From NCBI GenBank assembly GCA_004297235.1, contig SCUR01000282.1:1-18807 (forward strand): DNA of 18,807 nt. The letters run 5' to 3'. The notes under the pieces are model-generated. The model did not search any database, was not told the DNA's origin, and saw only the letters and a list, made by a program, of their open reading frames with translations. A program made the position numbers and the translations under genes. Each line of letters opens with the position of its first letter. Position 1 is the first letter of the stretch. Of the stretch, positions 1-7,089 are shown piece after piece. The stretch is from Candidatus Manganitrophaceae bacterium. Its GTDB lineage: Bacteria > Nitrospirota > Nitrospiria > SBBL01 > Manganitrophaceae.

Positions 1-613
1 TCCGGTTCGTGCACTGGACCACCTTCCAATAGTTGAGCGGCTTCACGCTTCTTTTCTTTTCCACCACCAGCGGTTTGCCGTTCAACAGCGTGGTGAGATC
101 GAGATCGGCCTGAAAACCGAGTTTCTTCGTCAACGGAGAGATCACCTTCTCACAGGTCGAGATGAACGGATTGATATTCTTGAAGTGGTTCAGAAGGACG
201 ATCTTCCCGCCGACCTTGCAGACGCGGATCATCTCCGAGATGACCTGGTGGGGATCGGGGACCGCCGTGATGACGTAGGCGGCAAAAACGGCGTCGAAGG
301 AATTATCGGGGAAGGTCATCTTCATCGCATCCATCTTCATTAATTGGATATGGGGAAGCTGATACTGGCGAACGCGCTGTCGTCCCTTCTCCAACATCGG
401 CTCGCAGAAGTCGATCCCGATGACTTTGCAGTTGCGCGGGTAGAACGGAAGGGAGAGGCCGGTGCCGACCCCGACTTCCAGAATGGTTTCTCCTCCCCGA
501 ATATTTAAAAGCTGAATTGCATCCGCACGTGATTGATGAAAAAACTTTCCGAAGACCAGGTCGTAGAATCCCGAGAAGACAGAATAGGCCCGCTCGATAC
601 TTTTCGCATCCAT
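1..613 (-). CDS. SAM-dependent methyltransferase, PmtA/UbiE-like (3' end cut by window edge)
   Basis: This is a class I SAM-dependent methyltransferase. About 204 residues are visible before the left edge cuts the frame. Motif I, the SAM-binding glycine loop EVGVGTG, lies at about residues 46-52; an acidic end of strand 2 (GID) is near 66-68; and a post-I motif with DAVFAAYVITAVPDP is near 107-121. The N-terminus (IERAYSVFSGFYDLVFGK) resembles the AYxxxAxxYDxxFG opening of Rhodobacter-type phosphatidylethanolamine N-methyltransferases, which are about 200 aa, so little is probably missing. A role in phospholipid or quinone methylation is inferred from that resemblance. The ATG at 613 has an AGGAG about 9 nt upstream and a promoter-like pair at 687-715. 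Confidence 0.8.
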   Translation of the reverse strand, partial: MDAKSIERAYSVFSGFYDLVFGKFFHQSRADAIQLLNIRGGETILEVGVGTGLSLPFYPRNCKVIGIDFCEPMLEKGRQRVRQYQLPHIQLMKMDAMKMTFPDNSFDAVFAAYVITAVPDPHQVISEMIRVCKVGGKIVLLNHFKNINPFISTCEKVISPLTKKLGFQADLDLTTLLNGKPLVVEKKRSVKPLNYWKVVQCTNR

Positions 614-686
614 ATGAGCATTCTCCTATTGACGTGTAGCATGACGCGTGATACCGGATGGAGATTTCATTCGGGTCGTCTGATGG

Positions 687-715
687 ATTTTAAAAAAAAA
701 GATCAAAAGAATCAA
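687..715 (-). promoter_or_regulatory. Putative sigma70 promoter of the methyltransferase gene
   Basis: On the minus strand TTGATT (710-715) and TAAAAT (687-692) are separated by 17 bp. The spacer ends in a run of T. Transcription would begin near 680, giving a leader of about 65 nt. This is motif reading only. Confidence 0.5.
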
Positions 716-799
716 GATAATTGTAACAGAGAAGGCCGTTCAAACAAAAGCCCGGTCGGCTCTGAAAAGCGCGACGGCCCCCTTCGGACCGATTCCCTA

Positions 800-1648
800 T
801 CAAAACGGATCGGTAAAAAAGGGGTTGTGCCGTTGCTCCTCCTCCACCGTGGTGGCCGGGCCGTGACCGGGGAAAAGACAGGTTTCGCCCGGCAGGGAGA
901 GGATCGCCTCCCTGACCGATCGAAGCAGGAGAGGGTAAGTGGAGGAGGATTGCGCACGGCCGAGCGATCCGGCGAAGAGGGCATCGCCGACAAAAGCGAC
1001 CGGCGCGTTTAATCCGACGGCCGGTTCAATCACAAAAGTCGTTCCCCCGGGGGTATGGCCGGGGCTTCTCCGGTGGCGGACATGAAATGGCCCGACCGGG
1101 ATTTCCATCCCTTCTTTCAGCAAGGTCGCTCCCTGAGGCGGCCGGCCCCCTCCAGAGAATTCATCCGGATGGAGGTAGATCGGAGCGCCCGTGGCGGCAT
1201 GAATCCGATCGGCCCCGCCGACATGATCGGCGTGGGTATGGGTGATAAAGAGGGCGACCAGGCGAAGATTTTCTTTTTTAATCTTCGCCAAGACCGGGTC
1301 GGGACTGTAGCCGGTATCGAAGAGCGCGCTCTCCCTTGTGGCGGGATCGATGAAGAGATAGCCGTTCACCGGGTAAGTCCCGATCCGTCCGTCGATCCAA
1401 CGGATCATCGGGATCGCCTCTTGCGGTCGGGGCTCCCATTCAGCGCGGGCAATCGCGGCCAGCTTACCGGGATCGAGTAACAGGGCGGCGGAGAGCCGCT
1501 CAATCTCCTCCTGGTTCGGGTCGGCTCCCCCTTCCAGGGCTTCCATCCTATTTTCAGGAAGATGCGTTTTGCGCGACAGATCGGCGAGGGACCATCCCTT
1601 TCCAAACCGCGCTTTGCCGAGAATATCTGAAAAGGTATCTTCGAGCAT
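800..1648 (-). CDS. HTH (XRE-like) domain fused to a metallo-beta-lactamase-fold hydrolase
   Basis: The 282-aa protein has two parts. Residues about 5-65 read as an XRE-type helix-turn-helix (WSLADLSRKTHLPENRMEALEGG). Residues about 80-282 form a metallo-beta-lactamase-fold hydrolase of the glyoxalase II type. All metal ligands of that fold are visible: THTHADH (H137, H139, D141, H142), PGHT (H198), GDALF (D222) and FPGHGP (H262). Related enzymes hydrolyse thioesters such as S-lactoylglutathione, or act as persulfide dioxygenases; the substrate here is unknown. I chose the ATG at 1648 because AGGAG sits 5 nt upstream. A longer frame starting at 1672 would begin inside the -10 box at 1668-1673. 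The fusion suggests either DNA targeting or a HTH used for protein contacts. Confidence 0.85.
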   Translation of the reverse strand: MLEDTFSDILGKARFGKGWSLADLSRKTHLPENRMEALEGGADPNQEEIERLSAALLLDPGKLAAIARAEWEPRPQEAIPMIRWIDGRIGTYPVNGYLFIDPATRESALFDTGYSPDPVLAKIKKENLRLVALFITHTHADHVGGADRIHAATGAPIYLHPDEFSGGGRPPQGATLLKEGMEIPVGPFHVRHRRSPGHTPGGTTFVIEPAVGLNAPVAFVGDALFAGSLGRAQSSSTYPLLLRSVREAILSLPGETCLFPGHGPATTVEEEQRHNPFFTDPF

Positions 1649-1667
1649 CGGGACTCCTCTCTGGTCG

Positions 1668-1697
1668 AACATACAGGAGGGGGTGTGCGCCTGTCAA
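1668..1697 (-). promoter_or_regulatory. Putative sigma70 promoter of the HTH-MBL gene
   Basis: A consensus TTGACA (1692-1697) is followed after 18 bp by TATGTT (1668-1673) on the minus strand. It lies just upstream of the AGGAG/ATG at 1648 and overlaps the alternative upstream start, so it supports the shorter protein. Confidence 0.6.
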
Positions 1698-1734
1698 TGA
1701 CCTTGATGAAATAGAGAAATGCCGAGGATTTCGA

Positions 1735-1763
1735 TTGAAATTTAATTCGGTTTGGCATACACT
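1735..1763 (+). promoter_or_regulatory. Putative sigma70 promoter of glgC
   Basis: TTGAAA (1735-1740) and TACACT (1758-1763) are 17 bp apart on the plus strand. They lie about 30 nt ahead of the chosen glgC start. The divergent promoter of the HTH-MBL gene is about 40 bp away, so the two could share a regulator. Confidence 0.5.
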
Positions 1764-1791
1764 TTTTCAATAATCTTTCGGCGAGGTGACC

Positions 1792-3018
1792 ATGCAGGTT
1801 ATCGATAAAACGTTATCGATCGTACTGGCCGGCGGGGTCGGCTCCCGCCTTCATCCTCTGACCGCCGATCGGGCCAAGCCGGCGGTTCCCTTCGGAGGGA
1901 TCTACCGGATCATCGATTTTACCCTTTCCAATTGTCTTCACTCGGGCCTTCGGCGCATCCTGGTTCTCACCCAATACAAATCGCATTCCCTCCATAAACA
2001 TCTTCGAGACGGCTGGTCGATCTTCATTTCAGAGATCGGCGAGTTCATTACCGCCGTTCCGGCGCAGATGCGAGTGGGAGAGGGATGGTACGCCGGGACC
2101 GCCGATGCGATCAATCAGAACCGCTATCTTTTAGAGCGAAGCGGGGCGGAGTATGTGCTTGTTCTCGCCGGAGACCATATCTACCGGATGGATTACGCCC
2201 GAATGCTCGAAGAGCATGCCCGCCGGAAATTCGATGTGACGGTGGCCTGTATGCCGGTGCCGATCGCCGAGGCCCGCTCCTTCGGCGTGATGGAAATCGA
2301 CAACGAGCTGCTGGTGCGAAATTTCATCGAGAAATCGCCCCATCCTCCGGCCCTGCCGGGCGATCCGCAGCATGCCCTCGCCTCCATGGGGGTCTATGTG
2401 TTTAATCTCCCCTTTCTCCTTCACGTCCTCGCCCAGGATCACGAGGACGACACCTCCGGCCACGACTTCGGAAAAAATATTCTCCCGGGCATTATTAATA
2501 CCTATGCCGTCGGGGCCTATCGGTTCGGCGGCGTGGAAGGCCGCGTCACCCGCGACGGATACTGGCGCGACGTCGGGACCCTCGATGCTTACTATCAGGC
2601 GAACATGGATCTGCTCGAGCCGGTTCCCCCGATGGATCTCTATCAAAAAGATTGGATGATCCGGACCTATCACGGCCAATATCCCGCCGCGCGAATGGCC
2701 CCCTCCGCCACCGGGGAAGGGGGGTCGGTCGTCAACACCTTGCTGGCGGGGGGAGACGTCATTATCGGCGCGCGCGTCCTCCACTCGATTCTCTCCCCCG
2801 ATGTTTGGGTGGAATCGGGGGCATTGATCGAGGATGCCATTCTTTTTGAGGGGGCTCATGTCGGCGCCAAGGCGCGCCTGCGGCGATGTATCCTGGATAA
2901 AGGGGTTCGCGTCCCGTCGGGCGAGACGATCGGTTGGGATCACGATCGAGACCGCGCCCGGGGATTCACCCTCTCGGAAGGGGGGGTCGTGGTGGTGCCG
3001 AAGGGGTATAAGTTCTAG
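1792..3018 (+). CDS. glgC: Glucose-1-phosphate adenylyltransferase (ADP-glucose pyrophosphorylase)
   Basis: GlgC makes ADP-glucose and pyrophosphate from glucose-1-phosphate and ATP, the committed step of bacterial glycogen synthesis in the cytoplasm. The 408-aa protein is near full family length. Visible motifs are the nucleotidyltransferase loop LAGGVGSRLHPLT (about 12-24), AKPAVPFGG (28-36), GDHIYRMD with its catalytic Asp (about 127-134), the sugar-phosphate site FIEKSP (about 178-183), and YWRDVGT (about 257-263). A C-terminal left-handed beta-helix region follows. The frame also opens at a GTG at 1786. The ATG at 1792 is preferred because GAGG precedes it at about 5 nt and nothing SD-like precedes the GTG. 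No other glycogen gene is adjacent, so regulation is probably independent. Confidence 0.95.
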   Translation: MQVIDKTLSIVLAGGVGSRLHPLTADRAKPAVPFGGIYRIIDFTLSNCLHSGLRRILVLTQYKSHSLHKHLRDGWSIFISEIGEFITAVPAQMRVGEGWYAGTADAINQNRYLLERSGAEYVLVLAGDHIYRMDYARMLEEHARRKFDVTVACMPVPIAEARSFGVMEIDNELLVRNFIEKSPHPPALPGDPQHALASMGVYVFNLPFLLHVLAQDHEDDTSGHDFGKNILPGIINTYAVGAYRFGGVEGRVTRDGYWRDVGTLDAYYQANMDLLEPVPPMDLYQKDWMIRTYHGQYPAARMAPSATGEGGSVVNTLLAGGDVIIGARVLHSILSPDVWVESGALIEDAILFEGAHVGAKARLRRCILDKGVRVPSGETIGWDHDRDRARGFTLSEGGVVVVPKGYKF

Positions 3019-3020
3019 GA

Positions 3021-3108
3021 CACGCGAGGCGTGAGGCGTTAGGCGTAAGGGGTAAAAGATTTAAATCTCTTGACCTTACCCCTCACGCTTCACGCCTAAC
3101 GCCTCACG
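3021..3108. repeat. Large hairpin of GCGTNAG heptamers between convergent genes (possible bidirectional terminator)
   Basis: A perfect 17-bp inverted repeat (3030-3046 with 3092-3108, CGTGAGGCGTTAGGCGT) encloses a second perfect 8-bp stem (3048-3055 with 3076-3083). The apex carries a 12-bp palindrome, AGATTTAAATCT (3057-3068). Both arms consist of degenerate 7-mers of form GCGTNAG: three in the left arm and four in the right, so the right arm carries an extra bulged unit. It fills almost the whole gap between the stop codons of glgC and the cyclophilin gene. That position fits transcription termination in both directions. Similar heptamer blocks occur dispersed in other environmental genomes, as I recall. 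Confidence 0.8.
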
Positions 3109-3711
3109 TTACTTCGATCTAATAATTTGAACCTTCTTAATCACCACTTCGGTCTTGGGACGGTCGCGCTCGTCTCGGGGGACGGAGACGATCTTCTTGA
3201 TTACCTCCTGGCCTTCGATGACCTGGCCGAAAATGGTATGGCGGTTGTTCAACCAGTCGGTCGCCCCCTCCGTGATGAAGAACTGACTGCCGTTGGTGTT
3301 CCGGCCCGCATTGGCCATTGCCAGGCGACCGGGACGGTCGAATTTCAGGTTCGGCGAGAACTCATCCTCAAATTGATAGCCGGGTCCTCCGGTTCCATTC
3401 CCGAGCGGATCTCCCCCTTGGATCATGAAGCCGGGAATCACGCGATGAAAAATCACACCGTCGTAGAGCGGCCGCTTCACCTTCTGCTTCGTCTTCGGAT
3501 CGGTCCACTCTTTGGTCCCCTCGGCCAGCCCGACGAAATTCTCCACCGTCTTCGGGGCCTCCTTCTCGAAAAGCTCCAGGGTGATGTTCCCCTGCGACGT
3601 CTCCATGACCGCGTAAAGACCGGGAGGAAGCTTCTTCTGCTCGGCGGCTCCTTCGGGGATGAAGGCCAGCCCGACAACGATCAAACTTAAGATCCAGAGA
3701 GTCAGTTGCAT
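3109..3711 (-). CDS. Exported cyclophilin-type peptidyl-prolyl cis-trans isomerase
   Basis: Cyclophilins catalyse cis-trans isomerisation of X-Pro bonds and assist folding. This 200-aa protein has a hydrophobic N-terminal signal (about 3-18) with a possible cleavage after GAA near 23, which places it in the periplasm or cell envelope. The cyclophilin domain spans about 30-200. It contains the catalytic-arginine segment FHRVIPGFMIQGGD (88-101), GTGGPGYQFEDE (106-117), MANAGRNTNGSQFFI (132-146) and DWLNNRHTIFGQV (152-164). The tryptophan at the position linked to cyclosporin binding is present. AAGGAGG lies 5 nt before the ATG at 3711. The gene converges on glgC and has its own promoter-like boxes at 3748-3777, so it is probably monocistronic. 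Confidence 0.93.
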   Translation of the reverse strand: MQLTLWILSLIVVGLAFIPEGAAEQKKLPPGLYAVMETSQGNITLELFEKEAPKTVENFVGLAEGTKEWTDPKTKQKVKRPLYDGVIFHRVIPGFMIQGGDPLGNGTGGPGYQFEDEFSPNLKFDRPGRLAMANAGRNTNGSQFFITEGATDWLNNRHTIFGQVIEGQEVIKKIVSVPRDERDRPKTEVVIKKVQIIRSK

Positions 3712-3747
3712 TCAAACCTCCTTCTTAGAAAGGTAAAAGACGGGGCG

Positions 3748-3777
3748 ATCTTAATATAACTGGGGTCGCCGTTGCAA
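3748..3777 (-). promoter_or_regulatory. Putative promoter of the cyclophilin gene
   Basis: TTGCAA (3772-3777) and TAAGAT (3748-3753) are 18 bp apart on the minus strand, about 35 nt ahead of the start codon. Each box is about 4 of 6 to consensus. Confidence 0.4.
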
Positions 3778-3816
3778 GCGGGGGGCGGGCGAGATCAGAG
3801 GGGAGGGGGAATGTAA

Positions 3817-4017
3817 TCCCGGCGACACTGGCAGAAGGAAGCGGTTCACGCCTCCCTCTTCGGTGAGCTTCGCCGGGGCAAGGCCGGCGTCGTCAAGGCC
3901 ATCCGAGAACAGGCCGGTCTGAAGGGGGCTGGTATTTGGTGTGCGACTTCAAGTACAATAGAAAAAAATAAGAATACGGACCTGTTTGAGCGAACCTTAA
4001 ACCTGAAATTACCTTGA
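3817..4017 (+). pseudogene. Possible decayed coding remnant without a start codon
   Basis: This frame is open from just after a TAA at 3814-3816 to a TGA at 4015-4017 and has no credible start. The first half (about 3820-3930) reads like real coding sequence, with GC-rich third positions and a charged segment (ELRRGKAGVVKAIREQAGLK). The second half turns AT-rich and Lys/Asn-rich. I cannot name a parent family. It may equally be chance coding in a GC-rich stretch between two divergent genes. It overlaps the region that should hold the promoter of the gene at 4029. Confidence 0.25.
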
Positions 4018-4028
4018 AAGGGAGAGAC

Positions 4029-4550
4029 ATGGAGAAAAAGTGGGCCGTCCAGGGAGATGTAAAGGTTGAATTTCCCCTCAGTGCCGTCATCGATATGTAT
4101 TCTTTTTTCGAAGAGATCAAAGAAAAATGGGCGGGCGATCCGGAGCTCCACGATTCGATCAACCACTTCGAGCTGGAGATCAAGAAAGATGACTTTCACT
4201 ATCGGATGGGGCAGATCTCGATGAAAGATCTCTTGCGGGACTATAAAATGGACGATCTCTACCATCAGGCGAAGGCCGAGCTCCCCCTCAAAGAAGCGCT
4301 CCGTCTCTTTGTCTCTTTCCTCCAACTGGAGCAGCAGCTTCCGGCAAAGGTCGTCAAAGATGTCGATTATCAGAACAAGCGGGCTTGCTTTATGATGGCC
4401 TTGGAAGAAAACAAGCTGAGAACCCCCGATTGGAAAGAGATGCGTCCCTTCCCCTTGGTCCGCCTGAGCTTCGATATGGAAGAGGAAAATCAGGCCGAGG
4501 TCATCCCGATCCGCCCGGAGAGCCAGAACCACTCCCGGAAACGGAAATAA
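4029..4550 (+). CDS. Hypothetical protein, 173 aa, family not recognised
   Basis: I do not recognise this protein. The frame runs from an ATG at 4029, with GGGAG 4 nt upstream, to a TAA at 4548-4550. It has a codon pattern like its neighbours and is long enough to be real. It has no signal peptide, no membrane segment and one Cys (in RACFMM), and is rich in Glu, Lys and Asp. The middle section (LRDYKMDDLYHQAKAELPLKEALRLF, given here only as a landmark around residues 64-98) looks helical, and the C-terminus is a basic, probably disordered tail (NHSRKRK). It is probably a soluble cytoplasmic protein. A TTG at 4014 would extend it by five residues but has no ribosome site. It converges with the HAD gene downstream. 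Confidence 0.75.
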   Translation: MEKKWAVQGDVKVEFPLSAVIDMYSFFEEIKEKWAGDPELHDSINHFELEIKKDDFHYRMGQISMKDLLRDYKMDDLYHQAKAELPLKEALRLFVSFLQLEQQLPAKVVKDVDYQNKRACFMMALEENKLRTPDWKEMRPFPLVRLSFDMEEENQAEVIPIRPESQNHSRKRK

Positions 4551-4593
4551 GTCGTCGAGGGCGCGGCGGGTCCTCCCTCCGATCGATCGACAA

Positions 4594-5286
4594 TCAATCG
4601 TTGCAGAGCAATTCAAGCTCCTTCGGCTCGATTTCTGTCAGGCTGGTTACAATGCGATGGGCTTTTCCTTCCAGCCGCTCCCGCGCGTAGGAGTTGGTGA
4701 CCGCCAGGCACTTCATCCCCGCCAGGCGGGCCGCCTCCACCCCATGGAGGGAGTCCTCGATCACCACACATTCCTTCGGCTGAATCGGCGGATTCGGCAC
4801 CGGCGGCCGCTCGTTCAGCTTGGCCAGCGCCGTGAGAAAAGCCTCGGGATGAGGTTTTCCGTTCTTCACATCCTGGGCGCTCACGATCACCGGAAAGGCC
4901 GACCGCATCCCCCCTTTGTCGAGGGCGAACTTGATCTCGCCCCGAAAGGCCCCCGAGGCGATCGCCAGCCGATAGACCCCGGCCGCTTTTTTCACAAACT
5001 CCACCACCCCCGGATATAGGTACAACTCCCGCTGGGAGAATGCTTTGTAGAGGGCCATCTTCCGAATGATCAGGCCCTTGAGAATTTTATTGTCGACCGG
5101 GCGCTGATGCTCGGACAAAGCCGTCTCGAAGCAGCCCTTGTCGTCCATCGCCAGGTACTTCGCGAAGTACGCTTCCTCGGAGAGGGTAATCCCTCCCTCT
5201 TTCAGAACGTGCTGCAGCGCCTTCATGTGGTGCGGCTCGCTGTCGACAATCACCCCATCGCAATCAAAAATAATCGCTTTTAACAT
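4594..5286 (-). CDS. HAD-superfamily hydrolase, beta-phosphoglucomutase-like
   Basis: This is a 230-aa HAD subfamily IA phosphatase or phosphomutase. All four motifs are visible: motif I FDCDGV with nucleophile D8 and acid/base D10, motif II IASGA (S111), motif III KNGKPHPE (K144) and motif IV VIEDS (E177, D178). Residues about 15-90 form the helical cap. VDSEPHH after motif I and the overall spacing resemble the beta-phosphoglucomutase and sugar-phosphatase group, so a small phosphorylated sugar is a reasonable but unproven substrate. The frame extends upstream to 5466, into the M48 gene. The ATG at 5286 has AGGAG 4 nt upstream and a promoter-like pair at 5311-5339, so it is the likely start. 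Confidence 0.9.
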   Translation of the reverse strand: MLKAIIFDCDGVIVDSEPHHMKALQHVLKEGGITLSEEAYFAKYLAMDDKGCFETALSEHQRPVDNKILKGLIIRKMALYKAFSQRELYLYPGVVEFVKKAAGVYRLAIASGAFRGEIKFALDKGGMRSAFPVIVSAQDVKNGKPHPEAFLTALAKLNERPPVPNPPIQPKECVVIEDSLHGVEAARLAGMKCLAVTNSYARERLEGKAHRIVTSLTEIEPKELELLCND

Positions 5287-5310
5287 GGCTCTCCTCAAAA
5301 AAGTCGTCTT

Positions 5311-5339
5311 AGCATAAAGAAAGATGCGGGGGAGATCAA
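5311..5339 (-). promoter_or_regulatory. Putative sigma70 promoter of the HAD gene
   Basis: TTGATC (5334-5339) and TATGCT (5311-5316) are 17 bp apart on the minus strand, in the 67-bp gap after the M48 gene. This lets the HAD gene be transcribed independently of the protease. Confidence 0.5.
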
Positions 5340-5353
5340 GCCCTTTTAGAGGG

Positions 5354-6634
5354 TCAGGAGGTTTGAGCCTGCGCCGTTCGTCCCGGATGCCGGTGGGGTT
5401 GCGCTGCCTGTCGAATTGCCTGGATTCGCTGCAGGATCGGGGGATGCGAGTCGTTGAGCACAACATGGAGGGGATGCGGGGTGAGGTTGGAGAGATGATC
5501 GACCGCCAGCTTCTTCAACGCGCTCACCATCGCCTCAGGCTGCCCAAAAGTCTCGACGGCGAAGCGGTCGGCCTCGTATTCGTTCCTTCGCGACAGAGCT
5601 TGTAGAAAAATAGACAGGATCGACTCGACCGGGGTAAAGAGAAGGCTGAAGAAGACCAGCCCCGCATAGATCGACGGCTGCTCCATGTAGAAGGCTTCAT
5701 AAAGTCCGGGCCGGTAGAGAAAAATGGAGAGGAGGAAGAACATCAGCCCGGCATGCGCGATCGAGAGGATCATCCCGAGCAGGATATGCTTTTTCTTATA
5801 ATGCCCGATCTCATGCGCCAGGATGGCGACCAGCTCCGGGACCGTCTGCTTGGCCATCAACGTGTCGAAGAGGGCGATCCGTTTATGCCGGCCGAAGCCG
5901 GAAAAGAAGGCATTCGCTTTCGTGGAGCGGCGGGAGCCGTCGATCACGTAAATCTGCTCCACCGGAAAATCGACCGAGCGGGCATACGAGAGAATCCGCT
6001 CCTTCAGCTCCCCCTCTCCCAGCGGGGTGAACTTGTTGAAGATCGGCATGATCCAGGTCGGGGCGATGAACTGAACGAAGAGAATGAAGAGGGTGAAGCC
6101 GATCCAGGCGTAAAGCCAGGCATGCGCTCCCGCGTACTGGAAGAAGAAAAGAATTGCGGCGAGGAGCGGCCCGCCGAGCAGCAGGCCGAGGGCCGTTCCC
6201 TTGACCAGATCGGAGAAGAAGGTGGCCGGCGTCATCTTGTTGAAGCCGAACCGCTGCTCGATTACAAAGGTCGTATAAATCCGGAAGGGAAGCGAGAGAA
6301 GGCCCCGGAGCAGAACAAGCAGGCCGATGTACGCAAGCCCGGTGACGATGGGGCCGAATCCCCCGCTTCGGACGAACTGATCGAGAAGGTTGAATCCGCC
6401 GGAGAACCAGAAGGCCAGGAGTGCGACCAGGTTCACGGTGGAAGTGAGAATGCCGAACCGCGTCCTGACGCGGGTGTACTCCTGCGATTTGCGATAGGCC
6501 TCCGGGTCGTAGACCCCTCGAAACTCCTCCGGCAGCTCCCGCTGCATCGCCCGGAGATTCAGAAGGTCGGCGATGAGATTGAGGCTGTAGTCGAGGAGAA
6601 GGGCTGCGAGGATGATGATGCCGTAAATGTTCAA
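5354..6634 (-). CDS. M48-family (Ste24/CAAX protease-like) membrane metallopeptidase
   Basis: This 426-aa integral membrane zinc protease has the Ste24/CaaX layout. An N-terminal CAAX-protease domain with several membrane segments (about 3-25, 62-80, 95-115, 145-190) precedes a catalytic M48 domain. The zinc site HEIGH is at 274-278 and the third-ligand motif NEYEAD at 351-356. The short motif STKANAFFSGFG (237-248) is typical of the family, and two further hydrophobic helices lie at about 284-308 and 322-345. Bacterial members probably cleave membrane or misfolded envelope proteins; prenylated substrates are not expected. The start appears to be a TTG at 6634 with GGAGG 9 nt upstream, since no in-frame ATG is better placed. 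A TATAAT at 6670-6675 suggests its own promoter. Confidence 0.92.
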   Translation of the reverse strand: MNIYGIIILAALLLDYSLNLIADLLNLRAMQRELPEEFRGVYDPEAYRKSQEYTRVRTRFGILTSTVNLVALLAFWFSGGFNLLDQFVRSGGFGPIVTGLAYIGLLVLLRGLLSLPFRIYTTFVIEQRFGFNKMTPATFFSDLVKGTALGLLLGGPLLAAILFFFQYAGAHAWLYAWIGFTLFILFVQFIAPTWIMPIFNKFTPLGEGELKERILSYARSVDFPVEQIYVIDGSRRSTKANAFFSGFGRHKRIALFDTLMAKQTVPELVAILAHEIGHYKKKHILLGMILSIAHAGLMFFLLSIFLYRPGLYEAFYMEQPSIYAGLVFFSLLFTPVESILSIFLQALSRRNEYEADRFAVETFGQPEAMVSALKKLAVDHLSNLTPHPLHVVLNDSHPPILQRIQAIRQAAQPHRHPGRTAQAQTS

Positions 6635-6669
6635 GAGGCGGACCCTCCGGATCTCGTTGATTGAGTCAT

Positions 6670-6675
6670 ATTATA
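6670..6675 (-). promoter_or_regulatory. Putative -10 box for the M48 protease gene
   Basis: A perfect TATAAT on the minus strand lies about 36 nt ahead of the TTG start. The expected -35 position holds only a weak match, so I report the -10 alone. Confidence 0.35.
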
Positions 6676-6746
6676 AACGAAACGAGGCGGTCGGTGTAGA
6701 GGCGATCCGATTTCCTCCGTCTGTGTCGGTGGGAAGAGGAGGTCCC

Positions 6747-7049
6747 CTACTGAGATATTAAAACCATTTTCTTTTCCCGGCGCGAGAGAGACTTGATCTC
6801 CCTTTCCCTGACCAATGCCTCCGAGCGCGTTAAGACCGACTCTTGGTAGACGAGAACGACCGGCAGGCGGACGCGGGTGTAGCGCGAGGCGCGCCCGCGG
6901 TTGTGTTGATCGAGGCGCCGAGCCAGATCGTTTGTGATTCCGGTGTAGAGGGTTCCATCCCCGCACTCGACGATGTAGACGGTCCAGGGCGATCCTTCCC
7001 GCCGCTGCGGGTCGATTCCGCTTCGGGAGGGCGCTTTCTTTTTTGTCAA
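6747..7049 (-). CDS. GIY-YIG nuclease-domain protein (YhbQ/UPF0213-like)
   Basis: This is a small single-domain GIY-YIG protein of about 100 aa. The two halves of the signature are VYIV (about 24-27) and LYTG (about 34-37), followed by DLARRLDQHN (41-50) and the catalytic-glutamate helix with SEALVREREIK (about 76-86). Members of this group are thought to be DNA endonucleases but mostly lack a known role. The open frame continues upstream into the SDR gene to 7181, but that part is low-complexity Arg/Ser/Pro sequence typical of a shadow reading. I chose the TTG at 7049, which has GGAG 6 nt upstream and leaves 40 nt after the SDR stop. The start is the least certain part. It is probably the last gene of the msrB operon. 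Confidence 0.85.
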   Translation of the reverse strand: MTKKKAPSRSGIDPQRREGSPWTVYIVECGDGTLYTGITNDLARRLDQHNRGRASRYTRVRLPVVLVYQESVLTRSEALVREREIKSLSRREKKMVLISQ

Positions 7050-7089
7050 ACGGCGCTCCGCTTTTTCATCCGCACGGGAGGAGGGTCTC

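Larger units (their letters stand above)
3712..4028. other. 317-bp divergent intergenic region
   Basis: This gap separates the cyclophilin gene (minus) from the unknown gene at 4029 (plus). It holds the cyclophilin promoter-like boxes and the possible coding remnant described separately. I see no convincing promoter for the plus-strand gene. A TACAAT at 3954-3959 is a possible -10 box but lacks a good -35. Confidence 0.6.

Noticed and set aside
785..815. Dyad ACCGAT...ATCGGT followed by A-run, considered as a terminator
   Set aside because: The A-run is on the plus strand and encodes the end of the HTH-MBL protein on minus, so it cannot be its terminator; no plus-strand gene ends there.
533..1480. 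Plus-strand open frames opposite the methyltransferase and HTH-MBL genes
   Set aside because: They lie antisense to a recognisable family protein, show no domain and are the usual shadows of GC-rich minus-strand genes.
2131..2943. Long minus-strand open frame opposite glgC
   Set aside because: The glgC frame has complete family motifs; the antisense frame shows no domain.
3846..4616. 256-codon minus-strand frame opposite the hypothetical gene
   Set aside because: The plus frame has a ribosome site and balanced, charged soluble-protein composition. The minus frame is Phe/Leu-rich without a start signal. Because the plus protein is unrecognised, this choice is less certain than the others.
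5753..6664. 303-codon plus-strand frame opposite the M48 protease
   Set aside because: It is antisense to a protein with HEIGH and EYEAD motifs and has an Arg/Glu/Gly-rich composition typical of shadow frames.
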